DNA of 64,000 nucleotides from the NCBI GenBank assembly GCA_963849005.1, contig CAWKGC010000028.1:242688-306687 (forward strand). Reading direction: 5' to 3'. The notes below the pieces were generated by a model that saw only the letters and a program-made list of their open reading frames with translations, ran no database searches and was not told the origin of the DNA. Of the stretch, positions 17,524-26,712 are shown piece after piece (position 1 is the first letter of the stretch; each line of letters starts with the position of its first letter). The position numbers and the translations under genes were made by a program. The stretch comes from CAWKGC01 sp963849005 (lineage in GTDB: Bacteria > Pseudomonadota > Gammaproteobacteria > Burkholderiales > Usitatibacteraceae).

Positions 17524-18807
17524 ATGCTGGACATTCAACTGCGTGCCGCCGAAGTCTTCGGCCTCGCGCTTTCGGGACACAACCTGACGCAGGCCTTCGA
17601 GGACTGTTTTCGCCGCCACGGCGAGCTTACGGCCCAGCAGCGGGGCGCCATCCGCGAAGTCTGTTACGAGGGATTGCGGGCCAAGGCACTCCTTGCGGCC
17701 CAGCTTGACCGTCTCTTGGTCACGCCGATTCGCCATGCCGCGCTCTACAACTTGCTGCTTGTGGCGCTGGCGCAGCTGCAGTTTTCGCGGGCAAAGCCCT
17801 ACGCGGTCGTCGATCACGCGGTGCGTGCTGCAGATGAGCTCGGGCAGCCCGCGGCGCGCGGGCTGGTCAATGCGGTGCTGCGCAATTTCCTGCGTCGCCG
17901 CGAGGATCTCGTTGCCTCGCGTTTCGAGTCCGAAGAAGTGCGCCACGGTTTTCCCCAGTGGTGGATCGACCGCATGCGTAGGGACCACCCGCAACACTGG
18001 GAGGGGATGCTGCGAGCCGCCCAATCGCATCCGCCGCTGACCCTGCGGGTGAATTGCCGGAAAGGAAGCGTAGACGGGTATGCAGCCGAGCTTGCGGGAC
18101 TGGGAATAGGCGCACGCATCGTCGGCGAGTCGGCGGTCGAGATTCCGCCGCGGCCGGTGTCCGAGATTCCCGGCTTCTCCGAGGGCCGAGTCTCGGTCCA
18201 GGATGCCGGTGCGCAGCATGCCGCCTTTCTGCTGGGCGCACGGCCGGGCGAAAGGGTCCTGGACGCCTGTGCCGCCCCCGGCGGGAAGACCGGCCACCTC
18301 CTGGAACTGGCCGACCTCGATCTGGTGGCATTGGACAGCGACCAGGAACGCCTGCGAAAAGTGCGCTCCAACCTTGACCGGCTGGGTCTCGAGGCAAGCC
18401 TCCTGTGTGCCGATGCAGGCCGCCTGGAGGCCTGGTGGGATGGCCGGCCGTTCGACCGGATCCTGCTCGATGCCCCCTGCAGCGCGTCCGGGGTGACGCG
18501 CCGCCATCCCGATATCCGTTGGGGCCGCCAGGAAACCGACCCCCGGCGGTTCGCCCGGCAGCAGCTGGAACTCCTCGGCTCACTCTGGAAAGCCTTGGCT
18601 ATCGGTGGTACATTGCTCTACGCCACCTGCTCGCTTTTCGAGGAAGAAAACGGCCAGGTTGTGCAGAATTTCCTTAACCGCATGCACGATGCCGAAAATG
18701 TTCCCATTGAGCGACGCGGCGTCGTCGGTGGCTACGTCAGGCCCGATGAACGCCACGATGGATTCTTCTACGCCTTGCTGCGCAAGGCGCCGGTGGGCGT
18801 GGCTTGA
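17524..18807 (+). CDS. rsmB: RsmB (Sun), 16S rRNA m5C967 methyltransferase
   Basis: 427 residues. The N-terminal NusB-like RNA-binding domain (about 1-135) is followed by a SAM-dependent methyltransferase domain. Motif I is DACAAPGGKTGHLLELA. The two cysteines of RNA m5C methyltransferases are both present, in LLDAPCSASGVTRRHPD and in LYATCSLFEEEN. The preferred start ATG at 17524 follows a GAAGGAG ribosome site. The 3' end overlaps the likely start of the DUF4390 gene, suggesting translational coupling. Confidence 0.97.
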   Translation: MLDIQLRAAEVFGLALSGHNLTQAFEDCFRRHGELTAQQRGAIREVCYEGLRAKALLAAQLDRLLVTPIRHAALYNLLLVALAQLQFSRAKPYAVVDHAVRAADELGQPAARGLVNAVLRNFLRRREDLVASRFESEEVRHGFPQWWIDRMRRDHPQHWEGMLRAAQSHPPLTLRVNCRKGSVDGYAAELAGLGIGARIVGESAVEIPPRPVSEIPGFSEGRVSVQDAGAQHAAFLLGARPGERVLDACAAPGGKTGHLLELADLDLVALDSDQERLRKVRSNLDRLGLEASLLCADAGRLEAWWDGRPFDRILLDAPCSASGVTRRHPDIRWGRQETDPRRFARQQLELLGSLWKALAIGGTLLYATCSLFEEENGQVVQNFLNRMHDAENVPIERRGVVGGYVRPDERHDGFFYALLRKAPVGVA

Positions 18808-19357
18808 GCGCTTTCGCTCTGTCGCCCTAGCCGGCCTTTCCGCGATCCTGATCGCGGCGAATGCGTTCGCCTCCGACGGGATCGAAGTTCTCTCAGCGAC
18901 GATTGTTCCCCGGGAAGAAACCTACCAGCTCGACGCGGAGTTCGACGTCCTGTTCAGCCCGCGCCTCGAAGAAGCGGTAAACCGTGGGGTGGCGCTCTAT
19001 TTCGTCGTCGATTTCGAGTTGGCGCGCCCGCGCTGGTACTGGTTCGACGAAAAACCGGTCAAGATTTCCCAAACCTACAGGATCAGCTACGCCCCGTTGC
19101 TGCGCCAGTACCGCCTTTCCATCGGCAGCGTTTACCAGAATTTCACCCGTTTCGAAGACGTGAAGCGAGTCCTTTCGCGCGTGCGCGGCCTTCCGGTCGC
19201 CGAGCGCGCCGCCCTCGTACCGGGCACCGAGTACATGGCTTCGCTGCGCATGCGGCTTGACACCAACCAACTGCCCAAACCGTTCCAGTTGAACGCGCTT
19301 GCCTCCAGCGAATGGACGCTGTCGTCAAACTGGTATCGCTGGAATTTCGTTCCATGA
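18758..19357 (+). CDS. DUF4390 family exported protein
   Basis: About 199 residues. Matches the DUF4390 family invariably found between rsmB and ntrY in betaproteobacteria; its function is unknown. A hydrophobic stretch (VALAGLSAILIAANAFAS) near residues 24-41 is a probable signal peptide. The mature part is predicted beta-rich, with the family-like RPRWYWFDEKP and QTYRISYAPLLRQYRLS segments. The start is uncertain: the ATG at 18758 lies inside rsmB and gives a long basic n-region; no later ATG precedes the signal peptide. Its stop overlaps the ntrY start by ATGA (19354-19357). Confidence 0.8.
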   Translation: MDSSTPCCARRRWAWLERFRSVALAGLSAILIAANAFASDGIEVLSATIVPREETYQLDAEFDVLFSPRLEEAVNRGVALYFVVDFELARPRWYWFDEKPVKISQTYRISYAPLLRQYRLSIGSVYQNFTRFEDVKRVLSRVRGLPVAERAALVPGTEYMASLRMRLDTNQLPKPFQLNALASSEWTLSSNWYRWNFVP

Positions 19358-21475
19358 GGCCGTTGATCCTGCTGTGCGTGGTGATCGGCGCGGCGCTGAT
19401 CTGGTTGTTGTCGCAGGCCTCGAGCAACACTACCCTGTTCGACCAGCATTACCGGTGGCTGCTGGGACTGGGCGGCGTCCTGTCGCTCGGGCTGATGGTG
19501 CTGATCGCCTACCAGCTGGTCATGCTGCGCCGCAAGCTCAAGGCGCGCGTGTTCGGCTCGAAGTTGACGCTGCGCCTCATGGTCGTATTTGCGTTGATGG
19601 CGCTGATACCGGGCGGCCTGGTGTATGCGATCTCGTTCCAGTTCCTGCAACGTTCGATCGAATCCTGGTTCGACGTCCGGGTCGACAAGGCGCTGGAAGG
19701 CGGCCTGAACCTCGGCCGCAATGCGCTGGAAAACTCGCTGAAGGAGCTGGCACAGAAGGCCGACAGCATGGGCCAGGCGCTCGCCACCACGCAATCGGCG
19801 GAACCCGCAACCCTGAACAGGCTGCGCGAGCAGTTCGGCGTCGAGGAGGCAACCCTCCTGAGCCAGCGGGGCAAGGTGCTCGCATTTTCCAGCGCCGAAG
19901 GCGCGGAACTTCTTCCCGAGCTGCCGAGCCCCAACCTGTTGCGGCAGGTGCGCCTGCAACAGCAGGTTCGCTCGATCGAATCGATTCCCGACAAGGGCCT
20001 CTACCTGCGGGTGATACTGCCGGTCAACGTGCTCACCATTGCCGAGGACATCCGCGCGCTCCAGGTGCTCCAGCGGGTTCCCCCGGCGCTCGCGCAGGAC
20101 GCGCGCATCGTCGAGCTCGGTTACAAGGACTACCAGGAGTTGCTGCTCGCCCGGGTGGGACTGAAGCGCATCTTCGGCCTGACGCTTACCCTGGCGATGC
20201 TGCTCACCTTGTTCTCGGCGATCGCATTGGCCTTCCTCATTTCCGAACGCCTTTCGGCGCCGCTGTCCACGCTCGCGGAGGCCACGCGCGCCATCGCCAA
20301 GGGCGACTACAGCCGCATGAGCCCGGTGAAGAGCCGTGACGAATTCGGCGTGCTCACGCAGTCATTCAATACCATGACGCGCCAGATCGCCGACGCGACC
20401 GAGGCGATGGAACGCAACCAGCAGCAGCTCGAGAACGCCAAGACCTATCTCGAGAGCATCCTTTCGAATCTGACGTCTGGGGTGCTTACGCTCGACGAGG
20501 GGCTGTACGTGCGCACCATGAACGGCGCGGCACGCGAGATCCTCGCGGTCGATCCGGAATCGTTCCACGGGATAAAGCTAACCGAGTGGGCCGCTCGCGC
20601 CGAGGCGCTCAAGCCTTTCGTCGACCTCGCGCTGGCCGAGTTCGCGGGGGAGGTGAGCCGGCAGTGGGAGCGGCAGGTCGAGTACGCGCGCGGGGACAGC
20701 AAGCGCATCCTGCTGATGCGCGGCTCGCGGCTCGCCGGGCCCGGCGACAGCGGTTTCGTGGTGGTGTTCGACGACATCACGCACCTGATCCAGGCGCAGC
20801 GCGATGCCGCCTGGGGAGAGGTCGCGCGGCGGCTTGCGCACGAGATCAAGAATCCGCTTACGCCGATCCAGCTTTCCGCCGAGCGCCTGCAGCTCAAGCT
20901 TTTCGAGAAGCTCTCGCAAAGCGATGGCGAGATGCTGCGCCGCGCCACCGGGACGATCGTCTCCCAGGTGACGGCGCTCAAGGGCATGGTCGACGACTTC
21001 AGCGAGTACGCGCGCGCCTCGCGCATGACGCGGCGCCGACCTGTCCCTGAACGACCTGGTGCGGGAAGTGCTGGTGCTTTACGAGTCGATGGGCGTGTCC
21101 ATCGAGCCCCACCTGCAGGACGGGTTGCCGCGCATTCACGCGGACCCCGCGCTGATCCGGCAGGTCCTCCACAACCTCATCCAGAACGCGATCGACGCGC
21201 TCACCGGCATAGGTGACCCGCAAATCATCGTCACTTCGGAGCGCAGCGGCAACGGCATCCAGCTTTCGGTGCGCGACAACGGCAGCGGCATCGCCGACGC
21301 CATGATCAGCCGGATCTTCGAACCCTACGTCACGACCAAGCCGAAAGGCACGGGCCTGGGGCTTGCGATCGTGAAGAAGATCGTCGATGAGCATCGCGGC
21401 CAGATCCAGGTCGAGAACGTGAAGCCGCACGGCGCAAATGTGAGCATCGTCCTGCCATTCGAGAAGGCTGCATGA
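19354..21475 (+). CDS. ntrY: NtrY sensor histidine kinase (one frame change)
   Basis: About 706 residues once one frame change is bridged. Membrane sensor kinase: two N-terminal helices (RPLILLCVVIGAALIWLL; a second near 45), a further helix before a periplasmic region, another around VGLKRIFGLTLTLAMLLTLF, then HAMP, PAS and kinase core. The H-box RRLAHEIKNPLTPIQ, N-box LIQNAIDAL, G1 DNGSGI and G2 KGTGLGLAIVKK are intact. The frame switches by one extra base near 21030, just after the DHp helices (ARASRMT), resuming at ADLSLNDLVREV. The start ATG at 19354 overlaps the DUF4390 stop; an ATG at 19312 is an alternative. It partners ntrX, 10 bases downstream. Confidence 0.9.
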
Positions 21476-21485
21476 AGGCCTGCGG

Positions 21486-22776
21486 ATGTCGGTGAACCAG
21501 ATCCTCGTCGTCGACGACGAGGTCGGCATTCGCGAGCTGCTCTTCGAAATCCTGCGGGATGAGGGGTATGGCGTGCGCCTTGCGGAGAATGCGTCCTCGG
21601 CGCGTTCCGCGCGCAAGGAAATGCGCCCGGACCTCGTGCTGCTCGACATCTGGATGCCCGACACCGACGGCATCACCCTTCTCAAGGAGTGGGCGGGCAC
21701 GGGATTGCTGACCATGCCGGTGGTGATGATGTCGGGGCACGGCACGATCGACTCCGCGGTGGAGGCCACTCGCATCGGGGCCTTCGATTTCCTCGAAAAA
21801 CCCATCAGCCTGCCCAAGCTGCTCGCCACGGTTGGAAAGGCGCTGGCCGGGGGAAAGGTCCAGCCCAAGATCGGCCTTGCCGTCGCCCACCTCGGGCGCG
21901 CGCGCGCGGTCCAGGAGTTGCGCCAGAGGCTCGAGCAGGTCGGCCGCCTGAAGACGCCGCTCCTGCTCACGGGGGAGCCCGGCAGCGGCTTCGAGATCTG
22001 CGCCCGTTACCTGCACCTTCCCGAACACGCCGTGGACGGCGCCCGAGGACTCCGAGTGGCTTGCGACGAATCCCTTCGCGCCGCTCGGGGACACGCGTGA
22101 CGGCCTGCTGTTCCTGCACGAGATCGGCACGCTTGGCCGCGCCGAGCAGAAGGGCCTGTTGCAATTGCTCACCAAGCTCGACAAGTTCAACGTGCGCCTC
22201 GTGGCGGCGGCCAGCGAGCCGCTTGCCGCGCTCGTCGAGGAAGGGCGCTTCGACGCCGCGCTGTACAACCAGCTTTCGGGCCTGACGCTTCGGCTGCCAG
22301 CGTTGTCCGAACATCCGGAGGACATTCCGGAAATCGCCACCGCGCAGTTGACGCAGCTGGTCGATGCCAATGAGGTGCCCCTGCGCACGCTCACGGTCGG
22401 CGCGCTCAACCTGATGCGCAACCTGGACTGGCCGGGCAATCTTCCGGTACTGCAGAACGTGGTGAAGACACTTGCGCTCACTTCACTATCGGGCGACATC
22501 ACCGGCGAGGACGTGAACCGCGTTGCGAAGGAATTCAACCTTGCGCCGCGCGAGCAATCCACCGTCGAAGTCGGGATCTCGCTCGACATGCCGCTGCGCG
22601 AAGCGCGTGAGCAGTTCGAGAAACAGTATTTCCAGCATCACATCCGCCGCGAGGAAGGCAACATGTCGCGCGTTGCCGACCGCGTGGGCCTCGAGCGCAC
22701 GCACCTTTATCGCAAGCTGAAGCAGCTCGGGATCCGCCCTTCGGGCAAGAGCGACGAAGGCCTCGGCGGCGCCTGA
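21486..22776 (+). CDS. ntrX: NtrX-like response regulator with degenerate AAA+ domain (one frame change)
   Basis: About 429 residues after bridging one extra base near 22022, in a CCC run. The receiver domain (1-120) is normal: VVDDEVG, phospho-acceptor in LLDIWMPDTDG and Lys in LEKPISLPK. The central domain is a reduced sigma-54 AAA+ module. The Walker A position reads GEPGSGFE, lacking the P-loop lysine. The Walker B position reads LLFLHEIG with His for the usual Asp. Only about 42 codons separate them and no GAFTGA loop is present. The C-terminus is a Fis-type helix-turn-helix (MSRVADRVGLERTHLYRKLKQLGI). ATP-driven sigma-54 activation is therefore unlikely; it may act by DNA binding alone. 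Partner of ntrY. Confidence 0.88.
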
Positions 22777-22787
22777 GCGCCGCGCTC

Positions 22788-23747
22788 CTAGGCGGGCGCG
22801 GGTTCGATCCGGCCCAGGCGAACCGCGGTAAGGCCGGCCTTGACGTTGTTGGGCACGGGCATCACCAGCACGCAGTTGTCATATGGCGCCCGCACCACTT
22901 CCTGGCCGTCGTACGCGATCGCGTCTCCCGCCCTCGCGACCACCTCCAGCCCGGTGAAGGCCTTGGCAAAGCGAAATGCCGCGCTGCGCGCCACCACGGC
23001 ATCGGTGACCCGGATCAGGCATTGCGGGACAGGCGCCACGTCGTCGATCTGCCTCGCGGCCGCCGCGGCATCGACCATTCCGAGCGTGCGCAGGAATCGC
23101 CATGTGGTCTGCCATGCAACGTCGGCGGCCGCGCGCTCCCAATGCTGGCCGCACTCCACCAGCAGCGCGTTCCTCGGGCTCGCCGGATCGCCGAACCCGC
23201 CGTAATCCCGCATCCGGGTGCCGTTGGCGTGACCTGCGTCGCTCACGACGTGGACGGGAATGCCGACGTCGAAGGCGAACCGGATTCCCTTGTCGAGCGT
23301 GCCGCAGATCATCACGGGCGGACTGGGCTCGAGCATGGAGTGTATGTCGAGCAGGTAGTCGGCTGCATCGACAAAGGGGCGCAATTCGCGCGCGCGCGCG
23401 AGCTCGCTCGAGCGGCGATTGCCGTCCAGCGTGGCCGGGAGCCAGACCCGGTTGAGATCCTCGTCGACGAAGCGCGTCGAGTAGGGATTGCGGGTGTCGA
23501 AGCGCTCGAAGGCATCGATGTTGGCGAACGCGAGCGTGAGCTTGCCGCGCACGGGCTTCACGCCCTCGCGCAACAGCCGGTCGACGGCGATTGCCCCGCA
23601 GATCTCGTTGCCGTGCGTGAGCGCGTTGACCATCACGTTCGGGCCGCTGCGGCCGCTGTCGATGACGTGGACGTAGTCGGTGCCTGTTGCCGAGCGGCGA
23701 TGCGCGCGGATATCCGGCGCCGTGAGTTCGATGAGCGGTGCGGCCAT
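22788..23747 (-). CDS. Succinylglutamate desuccinylase/aspartoacylase-family (M14-like) zinc hydrolase
   Basis: 319 residues. Zinc-ligand motifs of the AstE/ASPA group are visible: His45 and Glu48 in THGNE, a DEDLNR substrate-binding motif at 95-100, and His136 in LDIHS. The likely general-base glutamate is in LLVECGQHW near 194. The family hydrolyses N-acylated amino acids to acid plus amino acid; the exact substrate cannot be read here. Last gene of the leftward dpp-type operon, 5 bases after the N-formylglutamate amidohydrolase-like gene, so it probably processes an imported acylated compound. Confidence 0.85.
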   Translation of the reverse strand: MAAPLIELTAPDIRAHRRSATGTDYVHVIDSGRSGPNVMVNALTHGNEICGAIAVDRLLREGVKPVRGKLTLAFANIDAFERFDTRNPYSTRFVDEDLNRVWLPATLDGNRRSSELARARELRPFVDAADYLLDIHSMLEPSPPVMICGTLDKGIRFAFDVGIPVHVVSDAGHANGTRMRDYGGFGDPASPRNALLVECGQHWERAAADVAWQTTWRFLRTLGMVDAAAAARQIDDVAPVPQCLIRVTDAVVARSAAFRFAKAFTGLEVVARAGDAIAYDGQEVVRAPYDNCVLVMPVPNNVKAGLTAVRLGRIEPAPA

Positions 23748-23752
23748 GGCCC

Positions 23753-24712
23753 TCAGTGTCCTCGCTTGTGGCCGTGTTCGCCGTGCGAATGGGCGTGGCC
23801 ATGCCCGTCGTGATGGTCGTGCCCGTGGTGATGGTCGTGTCCGCAGGCGTGCGACCCGCGCGCCCCGGCGAACGCGCAGATTCCCGTCACCAGCGAATCG
23901 ATGTCGCGCTTGAGGGAATCGAAATCGACGCTCTTCTCCCGAGTGGACTCATTCATGTAGAGCCGGCGATTCACTTCGACCTGGAGGCTGTGCCGCCCGG
24001 CCGCCGGATCGGAAAACGCCCGCACCAGCTCCACGCCCTTGTAAGGGTCGTTCACCTTGACGTCGTAGCCCATCGCCGCAAGCGAGTCGCGGACGAAATG
24101 CGTGAACTCAGGACTGCAAGTCGTGCCATCCCGGTCGCCCAGGACAAAATCCGCACGCGCCTTGCCTGGGCCCTCCTCGGAAACCTGGCTGCTGAGGGCG
24201 GGCATCGAATGGCAGTTCACGTGCCAGGCCGTGCCGAAATGCGCGTGGGCCTCGTCGATCGCGTCCTTGACGGCCTTCTGGTAGGGCTGGTGGAAAAGCG
24301 TGATGCGGCGCATGACCTCGGCCACGGAAAGCTTGCGCGCGTAGATGGGGTCTCCGTTGTCCAGCACCCGCCAGACCAGGCCGATACCGAGTTCGGTCTT
24401 GCGGCTGCGCGCCAGCGGCCCGGGCCACGGGGCCGCGAGCAACGCCTCGTCGATGTCGAGGAGCGACCGGTTGGCGTCGATGTAGCTGCGCGGGAAGCGC
24501 GCGGCGACCAGCACGGCGCCGCGAGCGGGCGCCGAGGCATAGAGCTCGTCGACAAACGCATCCTCCGCCCGGCGCAGCATTTCGCGCGGAACCGAGAAGT
24601 CGAAATCGTCCGGGTAATCGACGCCGCTATGCGGGGAGTCGAAGACCGCCGGCACGCGATCGCCGCTGGGAACGGATCGGATCAACGCAATGTTGGTGTT
24701 CGGTTCGATCAT
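23753..24712 (-). CDS. N-formylglutamate amidohydrolase-family protein with His-rich C-terminal tail
   Basis: 319 residues. The body (about 1-285) matches the N-formylglutamate amidohydrolase family: DSPHSGVDYP near 25, FPRSYIDANR, a conserved VNCHSMP near 162 and SLQVEVNRRLYMNE near 240. The family releases formate or related acyl groups from N-acyl glutamate. The last 32 residues are unusual: 15 are histidine, mixed with Gly, Asp and Ala, with one Cys. Such tails bind divalent metal in metallochaperones and metal transporters, so metal storage or delivery is a reasonable inference. It overlaps the dppF stop by 4 bases and is followed by another zinc-type hydrolase. Confidence 0.85.
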   Translation of the reverse strand: MIEPNTNIALIRSVPSGDRVPAVFDSPHSGVDYPDDFDFSVPREMLRRAEDAFVDELYASAPARGAVLVAARFPRSYIDANRSLLDIDEALLAAPWPGPLARSRKTELGIGLVWRVLDNGDPIYARKLSVAEVMRRITLFHQPYQKAVKDAIDEAHAHFGTAWHVNCHSMPALSSQVSEEGPGKARADFVLGDRDGTTCSPEFTHFVRDSLAAMGYDVKVNDPYKGVELVRAFSDPAAGRHSLQVEVNRRLYMNESTREKSVDFDSLKRDIDSLVTGICAFAGARGSHACGHDHHHGHDHHDGHGHAHSHGEHGHKRGH

Positions 24713-25708
24713 GGCATGTCATTCAGGTGGCAGGCCGAGAAGTGGCCGGGAGCGATCTCGCGGATCGCGGGAGCCTCGCTTGCGCAGCGCGGAATCGCGT
24801 GCGGGCAACGGGGATGAAAATGGCAGCCGGAAGGCGGCGCGAGCGGCGAGGGGATCTCGCCGCGCACCGGGGCATAGTCGCGCTTGCGCGTATCGAGCCG
24901 TGGCATCTCCGCGAGCAACGCCTGCGTGTAGGGATGGTTGGGCCGCGCGAAAACCTCCACTGCGTCGGCCTGTTCGACCACGCGGCCCAGATACATGATG
25001 ACCACCCGGTCGGATACGTGCTTCACCACGCCCAGGTCATGGCTGATGAACAGGTAGGCGAGGCCAAGCTCTTCGCGAAGGCGGATGAACAGGTTGAGCA
25101 CCTGCGCCTGGATGGAAACGTCCAGCGCGGCAACCGCTTCGTCGCAAACGAGGAATCGGGGCCTCACCGCGAGGGCCCGGGCGATCCCGATGCGGCTGCG
25201 CTGCCCGCCCGAGAATTGGTGCGGGAAACGCCGGGCCAGCGCCGCATCGAGGCCTACGCGGTGCATCAGTTCCGCGACGTAAGAACCCTGCTCGGCGCGC
25301 GTGGTGATTCCGTGCGTCACGGGCGCTTCGCCGATCACGTCGACGATGCGCATGCGCGGATTGAGCGATGCGTACGGATCCTGGAAGATCATCTGGATCG
25401 CGAGTTGCGCCTCGCGTCGCCGATCCCCGGAAAGCGCGGCCATGTCTCGCCCATTCCAGAGGCGTGCGCCCGAGGTGGGAGCGATGATCCCTGCGACCAC
25501 GCGCCCGAGCGTGGACTTGCCGCAACCTGATTCACCCGACCAGGCCCACGACTTCGCCCTGCCCGACCGAAAGCGAAGCGTTGTCGACGGCATGCACCAC
25601 TTCCGCGCGCGCGGCGGCCCCAAGCCGGCTCGCGATCCTGCTGGCCAGGTCGAGGTCCTTGGAGAAGCGCTTGGTGACGCCCCGCAGTTCGAGAAGCGGC
25701 GCGTTCAT
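24709..25708 (-). CDS. Dipeptide/oligopeptide ABC transporter ATPase, DppF type (one frame change)
   Basis: About 332 residues after bridging one extra base near 25528. The N-terminus MNAPLLELRGVTKRFSKD reads to GQGEVVGLVG, then the frame slips and continues ESGCGKSTLGRVVAG, so the extra base falls inside the Walker A motif. Signature SGGQRSRIGIARAL, Walker B LVCDEAVAALD and H-loop ISHDL are present. The C-terminal oligopeptide-transporter domain (HPYTQALLAEMPRLD, CHFHPRCPHA) marks it as DppF/OppF type. Overlaps dppD by 4 bases. Confidence 0.9.
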
Positions 25709-26712
25709 GCGGCGGGCTCCCCGGCCTCGGACGGCAACACGAAAGGATCGTCGTGCGGATGGAAACAGCGCGCGCCGCACCCATCGGGCGTGCAGATGTA
25801 CTCGGGCTCCGCCTGGCAGGCGGCGTCGGCGCGGGCACAGCGCTCGCGAAATGCGCAGCCTGAAGGCAGTTGCAGCGTCGAGGGCGTCATGCCCGGGATC
25901 TGGCGAAGCGGCCGCCCGCGGGCGTTGCTCGCCGGCACCGAATACATCAGGCCGCGGGTATAAGGGTGGCGCGGACGGTCGAGCACCTCGTCGACGCTGC
26001 CGTGCTCGACGAGGCGCCCGGCATACATGACGGCGATCTCGTCAGCGAGGCCCGCGACGACGGACAGGTCGTGCGTGATCCAAAGCAGCGCAGTCCCGCT
26101 TTCGCGGCACAGCTTGCGCATCTCGAACAGGATCTGGCCCTGGATGGTGACGTCGAGCGCCGTGGTCGGCTCGTCGGCGATGATCAGGCGCGGCCGGTTG
26201 AGGAGCGCGATGGCAATCGCCACGCGTTGCCGCATGCCGCCCGAGAACTGGTGGGGATAGGAATGCAGGCGCTCGTCGGGAGAGGCGATGCCGACCTTCA
26301 CCAAAGCCTCGCGGCAGCGCGCGAGGGCCGACTCGCGCGAAACCTTCTCGTGCGCGAGGATGGCCTCGATCATTTGCGTGTCGATGCGCAGGACCGGGTT
26401 CAAGGTCATCATCGGGTCCTGGAAGATCATCGCCATTTTCGTCCCGCGCAGCCTCCGCCGGCCCTCCGCGTCGAGCGTGGCGATATCGCGCCCTTCGAGC
26501 GAGATTCGCCCGGAAACGATGCGACCGGGCGCGTCGATGAGCCCCATGATCGAGTAGCCCGTCATCGACTTTCCCGACCCGGATTCGCCGACGAGGCCGA
26601 GGATGCGACCTTCCCCGATCGTAAACGAGATGTCATCCACCGCCCGCACCACGCCGCCACGCGTGAAGAAGTGCATGCGCAGCCGGTCGACTTCCAGGAG
26701 GCTCGCGCTCAT
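25705..26712 (-). CDS. Dipeptide/oligopeptide ABC transporter ATPase, DppD type
   Basis: 335 residues. Walker A GESGSGKS, Q-loop MIFQDPMMTLNP, signature FSGGMRQRVAIAIAL, Walker B LIIADEPTTALDVT and H-loop ITHDLSVV are all intact. The C-terminal oligo_HPY-type region (HPYTRGLMYSVP) carries a Cys cluster (CAFRERCARADAAC) as in other DppD/OppD proteins, where it can hold an iron-sulfur cluster. It pairs with the DppF-type ATPase to energise the DppB/DppC-type permeases. The start ATG overlaps the upstream permease stop by 4 bases. Confidence 0.93.
   Translation of the reverse strand: MSASLLEVDRLRMHFFTRGGVVRAVDDISFTIGEGRILGLVGESGSGKSMTGYSIMGLIDAPGRIVSGRISLEGRDIATLDAEGRRRLRGTKMAMIFQDPMMTLNPVLRIDTQMIEAILAHEKVSRESALARCREALVKVGIASPDERLHSYPHQFSGGMRQRVAIAIALLNRPRLIIADEPTTALDVTIQGQILFEMRKLCRESGTALLWITHDLSVVAGLADEIAVMYAGRLVEHGSVDEVLDRPRHPYTRGLMYSVPASNARGRPLRQIPGMTPSTLQLPSGCAFRERCARADAACQAEPEYICTPDGCGARCFHPHDDPFVLPSEAGEPAA

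Noticed and set aside
16606..18507. A 633-codon minus-strand open frame across fmt and rsmB
   Set aside because: Antisense shadow of two well-supported enzymes.
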